Shown here: piece after piece, positions 1-8,370 of the stretch
Numbering within the stretch: the first letter of the stretch is position 1
Layout of the letters: each line of letters begins with the position of its first letter
Assembly (NCBI GenBank): GCA_017410365.1
Contig: JAFQQY010000018.1
Coordinates: 1-50,951, forward strand
DNA length: 50,951 nucleotides
Reading direction: 5' to 3'
From: Prevotella sp.
GTDB taxonomy: Bacteria; Bacteroidota; Bacteroidia; Bacteroidales; Bacteroidaceae
Program-made: the position numbers and the translations under genes
Notes under the pieces: generated by a model
What the model was told of the DNA's origin: nothing
Databases searched by the model: none
The model's input: only the letters and a program-made list of their open reading frames with translations

Positions 1-150
1 AAATACTTTTTGCACTTTTGTCTATTCTTTTTGGCATATTTTTCATGTCTCTTCAGTCGTATAGCCCGCTATACTCCTTTAGAACACATAAAAAATCTTC
101 TCAAAAATAACAAGACAAACGCACTAAAATCTAAATGACCGATTTGGGAT
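1..150. other. Left-edge non-coding stretch
   Basis: No convincing gene was found in these bases. The sequence is AT-rich and lies downstream of the M23 peptidase gene and its terminator. It may be upstream sequence of a gene outside the window. Confidence 0.4.
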
Positions 151-197
151 AAAAGAAGTGCCACATAGTCTTGTTCAGACATGTGGCACTTCTTTTT
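151..197 (-). terminator. Intrinsic terminator of the M23/LysM gene
   Basis: A perfect 16-bp inverted repeat (151-166 against 181-196, half-site AAAAGAAGTGCCACAT) with a 14-nt loop lies 17 bp past the stop codon. The stem ends give a T tract on either strand, so it could work in both directions. Confidence 0.85.
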
Positions 198-213
198 TAT
201 ATAATTATTGTTA

Positions 214-1155
214 TTAGTTGTATTTCAGAATCTGTCCTGGCATCAAGCGTGTGCGAGTACTGATGTGGTTCAGGTTGCAAAGAGCCTTGATGGTAGTACC
301 ATGCTTGCGTGCAATAGTAGAAAGTGATTCGCCTTTCTTTACCTTATGGTAGCGTACGTTAGCTGCAACGGCACTCTTTGCTGGCTTTTGTCTTGCCAAT
401 TCCATTTCAGCATTGTTCTTTCCGCCCTTGGCACCAGCACCACGCAGACGATTTGCTACTGCAGACTCGCGCTGGTATGTAGAACGTTGGAACATATAAT
501 AGTCGCCGATAACGTCCTGATTATGGAAATCGAACATCAGTGCAGGGTTCAGCGCTACTCCACAGAGACGTGTCTCAAAGTGCAGGTGAGAACCTGTGCT
601 TCTTCCTGTGTTACCTCCAAGTCCAATAGGATCACCTGCCTTTACTTCTTGATTTTCAGCTACAAGCCACTTTGACATGTGTCCATAAATTGTTTCCAAG
701 CCGTTGTAATGACGTATTACCACATACTTACCATATCCGCGGCGGTCGTATTTTACGATACGAACCTTACCATTAAACGCTGAACGGATAGTATCGCCAA
801 TATAAACCTTAACGTCTATACCTTTATGCTGGCGTCTCCAACGATAACCGAAGTTTGATGTAACATTTGTGCGGTCTGTTGGCATGTGGAATCCACGCAA
901 ATCAATAAGGAATGAATCTGGTAAAACAGTTTCCTTGTGAGTATACTGATTGCTCCATTCATTATAGAGATTGGCTCCTAATACAACTTCGCTATTCTCT
1001 TTCTGTATGATACTCTTCAGAGCAATTGAGTCAATAGACTTCATTGTTCTGTCTATCGGAGCCTGACTTGCTAACAAGTCCTGTGCCGATGCTGGAATTA
1101 CAGCAAAAGAAGTTAGTGCCAAAAAGGCTATTTTCTTTAAATTTTTTAAGAACAT
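214..1155 (-). CDS. M23 family metallopeptidase with C-terminal LysM
   Basis: Secreted peptidoglycan endopeptidase candidate of 313 aa. A signal peptide (K-rich start, hydrophobic core, cleavage near PASA-Q at residues 21-25) is followed by a LytM/M23 domain. The zinc-site pattern is intact: H110 and D114 (HKGID), the GHM histidine H159, and H190/H192 (SHLHFE). A single LysM domain covers about 268-313 (YHKVKKGESLSTIA) and should bind glycan. The family cleaves peptide cross-links in peptidoglycan; an intact metal site suggests an active enzyme, but the substrate bond is not readable. The gene is probably monocistronic, with a TATCTTTG element at 1193-1200 upstream and a strong terminator downstream. 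Confidence 0.93.
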   Translation of the reverse strand: MFLKNLKKIAFLALTSFAVIPASAQDLLASQAPIDRTMKSIDSIALKSIIQKENSEVVLGANLYNEWSNQYTHKETVLPDSFLIDLRGFHMPTDRTNVTSNFGYRWRRQHKGIDVKVYIGDTIRSAFNGKVRIVKYDRRGYGKYVVIRHYNGLETIYGHMSKWLVAENQEVKAGDPIGLGGNTGRSTGSHLHFETRLCGVALNPALMFDFHNQDVIGDYYMFQRSTYQRESAVANRLRGAGAKGGKNNAEMELARQKPAKSAVAANVRYHKVKKGESLSTIARKHGTTIKALCNLNHISTRTRLMPGQILKYN

Positions 1156-1192
1156 TATTTATAATTAGGTTATTCTATTGCTAAATCGGGTG

Positions 1193-1200
1193 CAAAGATA
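1193..1200 (-). promoter_or_regulatory. Candidate -7 element (TATCTTTG) of the M23 gene
   Basis: Read on the minus strand this is TATCTTTG, matching the Bacteroidota TAnnTTTG -7 box, 37 bp before the ATG. No good TTTG -33 box is seen at the usual 19-20 bp, so the call rests on the -7 element alone. Confidence 0.5.
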
Positions 1201-1279
1201 TAAAAAAAATATGAGTTATTGGTTATGAACTAGATATTTTATGTACTTTTAACAAGTAGGGCGCTATTTGTTAAATGGC

Positions 1280-2308
1280 TTATTTCTTGAGCGTTATACT
1301 TCCGTCTTCTCCGATTGTAGCCTCGCTTTGCGGTATGTCGGCCTCGCTAAGCATTTTTATTTGCTTGGTTACGACACCGCTTTCGTCAATTCTAGGACCT
1401 ATGCCACGTGTCTGAATCATGGGGTGTATTTGCCCCTCAATAAAACAGCCATTGTCGTCGATTTTAATTTCTACAATAGGTGCATATCCGGAAATCCCTA
1501 TTAGGCTCATGCCATAAGGGGTACAGAAATTTCCAAGGCTATATGCTATAAATCTTCCTTTGTAAACCTCGGCAGCTCTAATCACATGTGGTCCGTGTCC
1601 AAAAACAATGTCTGCCCCTCTGTCTATGCAAAAATGTGCAAAGTCGCGCAAGTTGCCTCTGTTTTCGCCTAAAAAAGTTTCTTGTCCATGTGGTAAATGG
1701 CTTTTTGTTCTTCCCTCAGCACCACCATGAAATGACACAATTACAATGTCGCAGTTGGCAACAAGTGAGTCAACAATTCTCTGCACTGTCTCTTTGTTTG
1801 TGTGCTTTATTGTATAAGAGTTATGGCCGAAAGCACAAATACCTATTCTCTTTCCGTTACGTTCGATTATGGCACTTTCTTTTCTTCCTGCTATTCCTGA
1901 AAATAGAATGTTTTCCTTTCCCAGTGCAGCTTCAGACGATTCGATACCTTCAATGCCAAAGTCGTTTGCATGATTGTTAGCCATGCTCATATAGTCAAAA
2001 CCGGCATCTGTAAGCAATGGAGCATAACTTGTTGGCATTCTGAAAGAATAACTGTTCTTGCCAGTGCCTTTTGTACTTTTGCCGCCATCGCATATAGCAC
2101 CTTCCAGGTTTCCTAATGCCAAATCGGCATTTTTCAGGATAGGTTTAGCGTCAAGAAATAATTCGGTTCCGTTTTTTTCAGGGAGCATCACCGAGGGATA
2201 TGTTGTACCCATCATGATATCGCCTGTCATGGCTATTGTTAGGGTGTCTGCATTGCTGCTTGTTAATAAACAAAGTGCGAAAAGGATAAAAAGGACTCTT
2301 TTTCTCAT
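1280..2308 (-). CDS. CapA-like (PGA_cap) metallophosphatase-fold protein
   Basis: A 342-aa secreted protein of the CapA/poly-gamma-glutamate biosynthesis family. A signal peptide covers about residues 1-20. The family's calcineurin-like motifs follow in order: TGDIMMG near residue 30, NLEGA, ANNHANDFG near 110, SFHGGAEG and VFGHGPHV. Family members are linked to capsule polymer anchoring or hydrolysis, but most Bacteroidota homologues have no proven substrate and no cap operon is present here. It starts 2 nt after the stop of the NlpC/P60 gene, so the two are almost certainly co-transcribed, which suggests a cell-envelope role. Confidence 0.85.
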   Translation of the reverse strand: MRKRVLFILFALCLLTSSNADTLTIAMTGDIMMGTTYPSVMLPEKNGTELFLDAKPILKNADLALGNLEGAICDGGKSTKGTGKNSYSFRMPTSYAPLLTDAGFDYMSMANNHANDFGIEGIESSEAALGKENILFSGIAGRKESAIIERNGKRIGICAFGHNSYTIKHTNKETVQRIVDSLVANCDIVIVSFHGGAEGRTKSHLPHGQETFLGENRGNLRDFAHFCIDRGADIVFGHGPHVIRAAEVYKGRFIAYSLGNFCTPYGMSLIGISGYAPIVEIKIDDNGCFIEGQIHPMIQTRGIGPRIDESGVVTKQIKMLSEADIPQSEATIGEDGSITLKK

Positions 2309-2310
2309 AT

Positions 2311-2913
2311 TTATAAACTGTTTACTCTTCTAACTCCAACGTATCTTCTAGTGTAATATCCATCCGTAGATTTACTGATTTTCACTCCGCCTTTTGAACT
2401 GGCATGTATGAATGTGAATGTTTTGCCTATAGAATCAGCATCTACGATGATACCAACATGTCCGATGCCTTTTCTTGTTCTCGTGCCAGTAAAGAAAACC
2501 AAATCGCCACGTTGCATCTCGTTTCTCTCAATAGGCATGTTGCGTGCATATTGGTCGCGCGAAGAAGAACCGATGAAAACACCGAATTGTTGTTTGAACA
2601 CATAGCTTGTAAATCCAGAACAGTCGAACGTTCTCGGGCCTTTGCTGCCATATCTGTAAGGCGTACCAATATGCGAATAAGCCTCGTCCATAAGGTTCTC
2701 AACTAATATCTCGTCGTAGTTTTTTATCTCTCCATTGTTATAAATGAAGTCGAAGTTGTCTATTTCCTCGCCATACTCCTCCCAATAATTCTCTAGTGAG
2801 TCAGGTTGTTCCTGGACAATAGGCATAGGAACTTCCTCCTGGCAGAATGATTGTGCGATACAACCAAAAGACAGGATAAAAGTCAAGGTTATTAAACGAG
2901 AAAGTTTGTTCAT
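2311..2913 (-). CDS. NlpC/P60 family cysteine peptidase
   Basis: Secreted peptidoglycan hydrolase candidate of 200 aa. The signal peptide covers about 1-25 (NKLSRLITLTFILSF). After an acidic linker, the NlpC/P60 catalytic domain occupies about 75-195, with a Cys in FDCSGF (residue 98), a His in GHVGII (152) and a third polar residue, His 170, in FIHAS: a complete Cys-His-His triad. The family cleaves D-Glu to diamino-acid bonds in stem peptides. The ATG at 2913 is chosen over a GTG 3 nt upstream. A TAACTTTG element lies only 10 bp before the ATG, so the mRNA may have almost no leader. First gene of a pair with the CapA-like gene. Confidence 0.9.
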   Translation of the reverse strand: MNKLSRLITLTFILSFGCIAQSFCQEEVPMPIVQEQPDSLENYWEEYGEEIDNFDFIYNNGEIKNYDEILVENLMDEAYSHIGTPYRYGSKGPRTFDCSGFTSYVFKQQFGVFIGSSSRDQYARNMPIERNEMQRGDLVFFTGTRTRKGIGHVGIIVDADSIGKTFTFIHASSKGGVKISKSTDGYYTRRYVGVRRVNSL

Positions 2914-2923
2914 CACGATGTTG

Positions 2924-2931
2924 CAAAGTTA
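2924..2931 (-). promoter_or_regulatory. Candidate -7 element (TAACTTTG) close to the NlpC start
   Basis: On the minus strand this reads TAACTTTGC, a full TAnnTTTG match. A start point 5-7 nt downstream would fall at or just before the ATG at 2913. No clear -33 box is visible. Confidence 0.4.
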
Positions 2932-3015
2932 CAAAAAAATAATAATACACTTATAACTATGTGCGTATTTTGTTTACTTTTAACATATCGCAATTTGCAG
3001 AATATAATTATGCAT

Positions 3016-5112
3016 CTATGAAATGGCAGCCCAGTTGATGTCTGTCTTTCGCAATTCCTTGAGTCTGTTCCACAGCATTGCATACTTGCTTTTCTCGCAA
3101 GTGGGGTCGTCTTCGATTATTGCTTGCGCCTCGTCGCGTGCCATTTGCACAATCTGACCGTCACGAGCGATGTCTGCAATCTTTAGGTCGAATGCCATTC
3201 CGCTCTGCTGCGTGCCTTCTAAATCGCCAGGTCCGCGTAATTTCAGGTCGGCTTCTGCAATACGGAATCCGTCGTTGGTGTCGCACATTATATCTATGCG
3301 CTTACGAGTGTCGTCAGACAGTTTGCTGTTTGTAACGAGGATGCAGAACGACTGCTCTGCTCCTCTGCCCACACGTCCGCGCAACTGATGCAGTTGTGAG
3401 AGACCGAACCGTTGTGCATCTAGAATAACCATGACTGAAGCGTTGGGCACGTTTACTCCAACCTCGATTACAGTGGTTGCTACAAGTATCTGTGTCTCGC
3501 CTTTCACAAAGCGTTGCATCTCCTCTTCTTTTTCCTTGGCTTTCATTCTGCCGTGTACCTTGCTCATGCTGAACTCAGGAAAAACCTGCCTGAACACCTC
3601 ATACCCATCTTCTAGGTTTTTGAGGTCCATCTTCTCACTTTCCTCGATCAGCGGGAAAACGATGTAGACCTGCCTGCCCTTGTTTATCTGCTTTCTTATT
3701 CCGTCATACAGGCTGGTCATCCTGTTGTCATAGAAATGCTGGGTAACTATCGGTTTTCTCCCAGGTGGCAGTTCGTCGATAACGCTGACGTCCAAGTCGC
3801 CATATAGAGTCATTGCCAATGTGCGCGGGATAGGGGTGGCTGTCATTACCAGCACATGAGGCGGATTGGTGTTCTTGCTCCAGAGCTTTGCCCTTTGTGC
3901 TACGCCGAATCTGTGTTGCTCGTCAACGACCACCATGCCGAGTTGTGCAAATAGCACAGTGTCTTCAATTACAGCATGTGTGCCCACCAGAATTTTTATG
4001 TCGCCATTCTTTAATCCTTCAAGCACAGCCTCGCGCCTTTTTCCCTTTACGATGCCCGTCAACAGTTCTACGCGAATGTTCATGCCCTGTAGAAACTCCT
4101 GTATTGTTGCCAGATGCTGTTCGGCGAGAATCTCGGTAGGTGCCACTATGCACGCCTGAAACCCGTTGTCGAGTGCAATCAGCATAGACATCAGTGCCAC
4201 CAAGGTCTTGCCGGAACCAACGTCGCCCTGTAGCAAACGGTTCATCTGTCGTCCGCTGCCCATGTCGTGGCGTATCTCTCGTATGACACGCTTCTGTGCC
4301 CCTGTCAGCGGGAAGGGCAGGTTGTTATGATAAAATCCGTTGAAGTTGTCGCCTATGCGGTTGAACACAAAACCGCGGTATTTCCGCCTGTGGTCACTGG
4401 CATAGCGGACAATGTTTAGTTGTACGTAAAACAGTTCTTCAAACTTCAGACGCAACCGTGCCTTTTCCAGTTCTTTGGCATCTTTCGGATAATGGATTAT
4501 TCTTAAAGCGTCGCTGCGCGACATCAGGTGCAACTTACCTGTAATGAAATCAGGCAGCGTCTCTGGCAGCTGGTAGCCTATTTTCTCTACTAGGCTCTTT
4601 GTCAGTTTCTCTATGGCTCTTGATGTTAGACTGCTTTTCTTGCTCTTTTCTGTTGTAGAATAGTACGGCTGCAATCCCAATCCATCCAGTTCAAATCCAT
4701 CTGCGGGATCAATGTCTGGATGCACCACATTGATGCGTCCGTTGAAAACTGTAGGTTTGCCAAACACTATATAGTCGGTGTGCACCTTATAGTTTTTCTT
4801 GGCAAACTTCCCACCGTTAAACCAAGTCAGGTCCATTACGGCTGTGCCATCGCTGAAATGTGCCACTACACGCTCTTTGCGCGGGCCCATTTCAAAAGTC
4901 TCAAAACTCAATATTCTTCCTTTTACCTGTATGAACGGCATGTCGCCGGTCAACTCCTTTATCGAGTACAATCGACTACGGTCAACGTATTTGTAAGGAA
5001 AATACATCAACAGGTCGCCAAAAGTGTTTATGCCCAGTTCTGTGGCGAGAATCTTCTTTCGGCTCGGACCTACGCCTGGCAGATATTGTATGTCTTGGCT
5101 TAATAAATCCAA
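3016..5112 (-). CDS. recG: ATP-dependent DNA helicase RecG
   Basis: Monomeric branch-migration helicase that reverses stalled replication forks and processes Holliday junctions. At 698 aa it is the normal RecG length. The N-terminal wedge/OB region (about 1-260) is followed by superfamily-2 motifs: Walker A QGDVGSGKT near residue 299, VVDEQHRFG near 397 (the DEQH box), TATPIPRTLA, and motif VI QLRGRVGRG. The TRG-like C-terminal region is present. It is the last gene of a same-strand run pdxJ, DJ-1/PfpI, ispD, recG. The 69-bp gap from ispD contains short AT-rich direct repeats (AATTATGA-type). Confidence 0.97.
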   Translation of the reverse strand: MDLLSQDIQYLPGVGPSRKKILATELGINTFGDLLMYFPYKYVDRSRLYSIKELTGDMPFIQVKGRILSFETFEMGPRKERVVAHFSDGTAVMDLTWFNGGKFAKKNYKVHTDYIVFGKPTVFNGRINVVHPDIDPADGFELDGLGLQPYYSTTEKSKKSSLTSRAIEKLTKSLVEKIGYQLPETLPDFITGKLHLMSRSDALRIIHYPKDAKELEKARLRLKFEELFYVQLNIVRYASDHRRKYRGFVFNRIGDNFNGFYHNNLPFPLTGAQKRVIREIRHDMGSGRQMNRLLQGDVGSGKTLVALMSMLIALDNGFQACIVAPTEILAEQHLATIQEFLQGMNIRVELLTGIVKGKRREAVLEGLKNGDIKILVGTHAVIEDTVLFAQLGMVVVDEQHRFGVAQRAKLWSKNTNPPHVLVMTATPIPRTLAMTLYGDLDVSVIDELPPGRKPIVTQHFYDNRMTSLYDGIRKQINKGRQVYIVFPLIEESEKMDLKNLEDGYEVFRQVFPEFSMSKVHGRMKAKEKEEEMQRFVKGETQILVATTVIEVGVNVPNASVMVILDAQRFGLSQLHQLRGRVGRGAEQSFCILVTNSKLSDDTRKRIDIMCDTNDGFRIAEADLKLRGPGDLEGTQQSGMAFDLKIADIARDGQIVQMARDEAQAIIEDDPTCEKSKYAMLWNRLKELRKTDINWAAIS

Positions 5113-5181
5113 TGTTATTAAATTATGAATTACAAATTATGAGTTGTAGCGCAAGAATATATTTAATTATGCATTAAGAAT

Positions 5182-5862
5182 TTAGCATTCATCATTACAA
5201 AACGCTTCTGCCACAGTGAGGTCGAAAGGAGTTGTGATTTTGATGTTTTCTCGATTGCCATCTACCAGCGTTATGTTTCTTCCTAATGCCTCTACCACCG
5301 ATGCATCGTCGGTGAAGTTGTCGTTGAAAGGTTGCTTGTATGCTTCTTTTAATAATCTTATGGTAAATGTTTGTGGCGTCTGCACCAGTCTGTATTCACT
5401 TCGTGGAACAGTTGCTGATATGCCATTGCTGCCGATAATATGTCGCAACGTCTCCACAACAGGAGTGACTGGTATTACAGCCTCTGCCTTCTCAGCTTCT
5501 TTATAACACGCGTCAATAACTGCTAAGGCAGGAAATGGGCGTACACCGTCGTGAACACCAACCACTCCCTCTGCATTCTCCGGAATCAAATTGAGGCCGT
5601 TCCTTACAGAGTGAAAACGGGTCTCTCCGCCGTTTGCCAGTTGGTAGTCAACGTCAAAAGCATATTGCTTACACAATTCTTTCCAATAATCTTGTTGTGT
5701 TTTTGGCAGTACGAGTATAATCTGCATGTCGGCAGAATACTCCTTGAAGCGTTTGATAGTGCGCATCAATACAGGCAAACCAGCCACAGGTAAAAACTGC
5801 TTCGGCACATCACTACCCATTCGCAGACCTTTGCCGCCAGCAACAATGATGGCATATTTCAT
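5182..5862 (-). CDS. ispD: 2-C-methyl-D-erythritol 4-phosphate cytidylyltransferase
   Basis: Third step of the MEP isoprenoid pathway: CTP plus MEP gives CDP-ME. The protein is 226 aa, as expected. The N-terminal nucleotide-binding signature AGGKGLRMG is followed by the PKQFLPV segment; HDGVRPF near residue 103 and [11 protein letters not shown] near 185 complete the family pattern. It starts 3 nt after the stop of the DJ-1/PfpI gene, so the two are translationally close. No IspF domain is fused and no ispF gene lies nearby. Confidence 0.95.
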   Translation of the reverse strand: MKYAIIVAGGKGLRMGSDVPKQFLPVAGLPVLMRTIKRFKEYSADMQIILVLPKTQQDYWKELCKQYAFDVDYQLANGGETRFHSVRNGLNLIPENAEGVVGVHDGVRPFPALAVIDACYKEAEKAEAVIPVTPVVETLRHIIGSNGISATVPRSEYRLVQTPQTFTIRLLKEAYKQPFNDNFTDDASVVEALGRNITLVDGNRENIKITTPFDLTVAEAFCNDEC

Positions 5863-5865
5863 CGT

Positions 5866-6429
5866 TTATCTTCCTATAAGATGATTATACATCATGCCTT
5901 GCTGTAACTGTGCTACGATTTCAGCACCTTCTAGTTGTGTCAGTAATGCATAAGCAAAGTCGAACGTAGCTCCAGGACCTTCGCCGGTGGTCACATTGCC
6001 GTCAACGGTACATATCTCTTTGGTGTATTCGGCGCCTGTTAAATACTTCTCAAAGCCTGGATAACAAGTGGCACGCTTGCCGTTAACCAATCCGAGGCCG
6101 CCCAGTACCAGCGGAGCAGCACAAATGGCAGCCACAATCTTGCCTTTTTCCGCCTGAATCATCAGTGCGTTGCGCACGCCTTCGTGGTCGTTAAGATTGG
6201 TAGCACCGGGCAGACCGCCAGGCAAAACCAAAGCGTCTGCATCGCTGAAGTCGCCGTCTTCAATCATCATGTCAGCTTCGATGCTTATGCTGTGAGCCGA
6301 TTCAACAGTGTTGCTACCTGTGATGCTAACGGTCTTCACGTCAACGCCACCTCTTCTCAGAATGTCTATTGTGCCAATCGCCTCGATGTCCTCAAAGCCG
6401 TTAGCCATGAATACGTATGCTTTTTTCAT
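5866..6429 (-). CDS. DJ-1/PfpI family protein
   Basis: A 187-aa single-domain protein of the DJ-1/ThiJ/PfpI superfamily. The conserved glutamate E13 (NGFEDIE) and the nucleophile-elbow cysteine C103 (AAICAAP) are both present, giving the redox-sensitive Cys-Glu pair of the DJ-1 branch. Members have been linked to glyoxalase, deglycase or chaperone roles; which applies here cannot be read from sequence. It lies 19 bp after pdxJ and 3 bp before ispD, so it is probably in the same transcript. It has no signal peptide and should be cytoplasmic. Confidence 0.88.
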   Translation of the reverse strand: MKKAYVFMANGFEDIEAIGTIDILRRGGVDVKTVSITGSNTVESAHSISIEADMMIEDGDFSDADALVLPGGLPGATNLNDHEGVRNALMIQAEKGKIVAAICAAPLVLGGLGLVNGKRATCYPGFEKYLTGAEYTKEICTVDGNVTTGEGPGATFDFAYALLTQLEGAEIVAQLQQGMMYNHLIGR

Positions 6430-6448
6430 AATTCAACATTGTTCATTA

Positions 6449-7162
6449 TTATTCCAAACACTTTAAATACTGCTTGATAGTCTCTTTCAGTCCCATGTAC
6501 AGAGCGTCGCAAACCAATGCATGGCCAATGCTCACCTCGTCGGTCCATGGAATCATCTGGTGGAAATAGTGCAGGTTCTCAAGACTCAGGTCGTGCCCAG
6601 CATTAAGTCCCAGTCTCAGTTCGCGTGCCGCGATGGCAGCATCTACGAACGGTGCAATGGCTTCTTCGCGGTTCTTAGGATACATGCTTGCGTATGGTTC
6701 CGTATATAGTTCTATGCGGTCGGTGCCACACTCCTTTGCATGATGCACCATCTCCGTGTCAGGGTCAACAAAGATAGAAGTGCGTATGCCCGCCTCCTTG
6801 AATCTGCCTATCACGTCGCATAGGAAAGACTTGTTTGCCTTTGTGTCCCAGCCATGGTTCGATGTCAGCTGGTCGTCAGCGTCAGGCACCAGTGTTACCT
6901 GTGTCGGCTTTGTCTCCAGCACCAGTTCTATGTATTTGTCAATCGGGTTTCCCTCGATATTCAGTTCTGTCTTTATCAGCGGTTTGATGTCTCTCACATC
7001 TTGGTAGCGTATGTGCCTTTCGTCGGGTCGTGGGTGCACAGTAATACCCTGCGCTCCGAACAACTCGCAGTCTAGTGCCACCTGAAGTACGTTGGGGTTA
7101 TTTGCTCCGCGTGCGTTGCGTATAGTGGCCACTTTGTTGATGTTTACGCTTAATTTTGTCAT
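6449..7162 (-). CDS. pdxJ: Pyridoxine 5'-phosphate synthase
   Basis: Last step of the DXP-dependent vitamin B6 pathway, condensing 1-deoxyxylulose 5-phosphate with 3-amino-2-oxopropyl phosphate into PNP. The protein is 237 aa and starts at the ATG ([18 protein letters not shown]). An in-frame TTG lies 9 nt upstream, but the ATG matches the usual N-terminus. Family motifs are present: HPRPDERHI near residue 40, the strand motif RIELYTE, and [12 protein letters not shown] near 205. It heads the run that continues into DJ-1/PfpI, ispD and recG, and is divergent from nadK across a 235-bp spacer. Confidence 0.96.
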   Translation of the reverse strand: MTKLSVNINKVATIRNARGANNPNVLQVALDCELFGAQGITVHPRPDERHIRYQDVRDIKPLIKTELNIEGNPIDKYIELVLETKPTQVTLVPDADDQLTSNHGWDTKANKSFLCDVIGRFKEAGIRTSIFVDPDTEMVHHAKECGTDRIELYTEPYASMYPKNREEAIAPFVDAAIAARELRLGLNAGHDLSLENLHYFHQMIPWTDEVSIGHALVCDALYMGLKETIKQYLKCLE

Positions 7163-7211
7163 TCCATTCAATTTATTTAGTTCGTTTTATACAGTTCTCG
7201 CAAAAAATAAG

Positions 7212-7302
7212 TATTTTTGCATAAGATTATGTTGCATCTCGGCATAACATTCATGCAAGCTTGATGATTCTGCTCTCGATTTGCATTATCTTTGCATAAG
7301 AT
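7212..7302 (+). promoter_or_regulatory. Two -7-like elements in a repeated context before nadK
   Basis: TATTTTTG (7212-7219) and TATCTTTG (7287-7294) both fit TAnnTTTG and both continue into the same sequence: the 12-mer TTTGCATAAGAT occurs at 7216-7227 and 7291-7302. No convincing -33 box is found for either. They may be tandem promoters for nadK or a duplicated regulatory segment. Confidence 0.4.
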
Positions 7303-7397
7303 AAGCAGCATCATGGCTATATAATCATCGGCAAATATACTAAATGTTTATCAAATAACCGCATTATAGCGGACCAAAGATATAAAAAGACGAAAAT

Positions 7398-8285
7398 ATG
7401 TCAGTAGAAAAACTTCGTTTTGCCATTTTCGGCAATGCTTTTCAGGCCCATAAATCAGCATCAATACCTAAGATCCTGTCGTTCCTTTACGAAAAGGAGG
7501 CAGAGATATACATAGACAGAGAGTTTTACGACTTCCTCACCGTAGAACAACATCTGCATGTCAAAGCGACAAAGGTTTTTGATGGTAATGATTTTGATGC
7601 CGATTTCGTTATCTCCATGGGTGGCGACGGTACTTTTCTGAAGGCAGCCAGCCATGTTGGCGACAAATGCATACCCATTGTCGGAGTCAACATGGGGCGT
7701 TTGGGCTTTTTGGCCGATGTGCGTCCTGATGAAATCGAGCAATGTCTGACGTCATTGTACGACGGATGCTACTCTGTTGAGGAGCGTGAGGTGCTACAGG
7801 TGTCCTCCACCGGCACTCCGTTCGATGGTTGTTGCTGTGCCCTCAACGACATAGCCATTCTGAAACGCGACAATGCTTCAATGATATCCATACGTACAAC
7901 AATCAATGGCGAGTATCTGACCACCTTTCAGGCAGACGGTTTGATAGTGAGCACGCCAACAGGTTCTACGGCGTATTCATTATCAAATGGCGGCCCGATT
8001 ATCGTTCCTGGTACCAAGGTGTTTGTACTCACGGCTGTTGCACCCCATAGTCTGAATGCTCGTCCAATCGTAGTGCCCGACAATTCAGAAATAGAACTCA
8101 CCGTTGAGAGTCGCAGCCACAACTTCCTTATTGCCATTGACGGCCGTTCAGAAAAATGCAACGAAGGCACCGTACTCACTCTCAGAAAGGCTCCTTATGC
8201 AGTGAGAATTGTGAAAAGCAAAGCGCGCGGATATTTCCATACTCTTCGTGGCAAGATGATGTGGGGAGCGGATATGAGGAGTTAG
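7398..8285 (+). CDS. nadK: NAD kinase
   Basis: Phosphorylates NAD to NADP with ATP or polyphosphate. At 295 aa it has the usual bacterial length. The diagnostic motifs are intact: GGDGTFLKAA near residue 75 (catalytic Asp), NMGRLGFLAD near 98, and the nucleotide-binding PTGSTAYSLSNGGPI near 190. Cytoplasmic. It is divergent from pdxJ and is followed after 85 bp by an ABC half-transporter gene; that gap holds TTAGGAGTT-type repeats. Confidence 0.96.
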   Translation: MSVEKLRFAIFGNAFQAHKSASIPKILSFLYEKEAEIYIDREFYDFLTVEQHLHVKATKVFDGNDFDADFVISMGGDGTFLKAASHVGDKCIPIVGVNMGRLGFLADVRPDEIEQCLTSLYDGCYSVEEREVLQVSSTGTPFDGCCCALNDIAILKRDNASMISIRTTINGEYLTTFQADGLIVSTPTGSTAYSLSNGGPIIVPGTKVFVLTAVAPHSLNARPIVVPDNSEIELTVESRSHNFLIAIDGRSEKCNEGTVLTLRKAPYAVRIVKSKARGYFHTLRGKMMWGADMRS

Positions 8286-8330
8286 GAGTTAAGGGTTAGA
8301 AATTAGGAGTTGGGATTTGGACAGTTAGGT
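8278..8330. repeat. Short imperfect tandem repeat (TTAGGAGTT units)
   Basis: Imperfect copies of a TTAGGAGTT / AAGGGTTAG unit run from the nadK stop codon into the spacer. The first copy overlaps the end of nadK (its stop is part of a GAGTTAGGAGTTAAGG run). Related in style to the repeats in the efflux spacers. Confidence 0.6.
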
Positions 8331-8370
8331 GGATGAACTATAGCAAACTAAATAGGAGTTTGGTTCTGTG

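Noticed and set aside
346-675. A 109-aa plus-strand frame inside the M23 gene region
   Set aside because: Antisense shadow of the peptidase gene, with no start signal or motif.
5866-6429. PfpI-type intracellular protease
   Set aside because: The Cys and Glu pattern fits the DJ-1 branch; nothing shows peptidase activity.
6449-7171. TTG start for pdxJ 9 nt upstream of the ATG
   Set aside because: The ATG gives the usual PdxJ N-terminus, so the longer form is unlikely.
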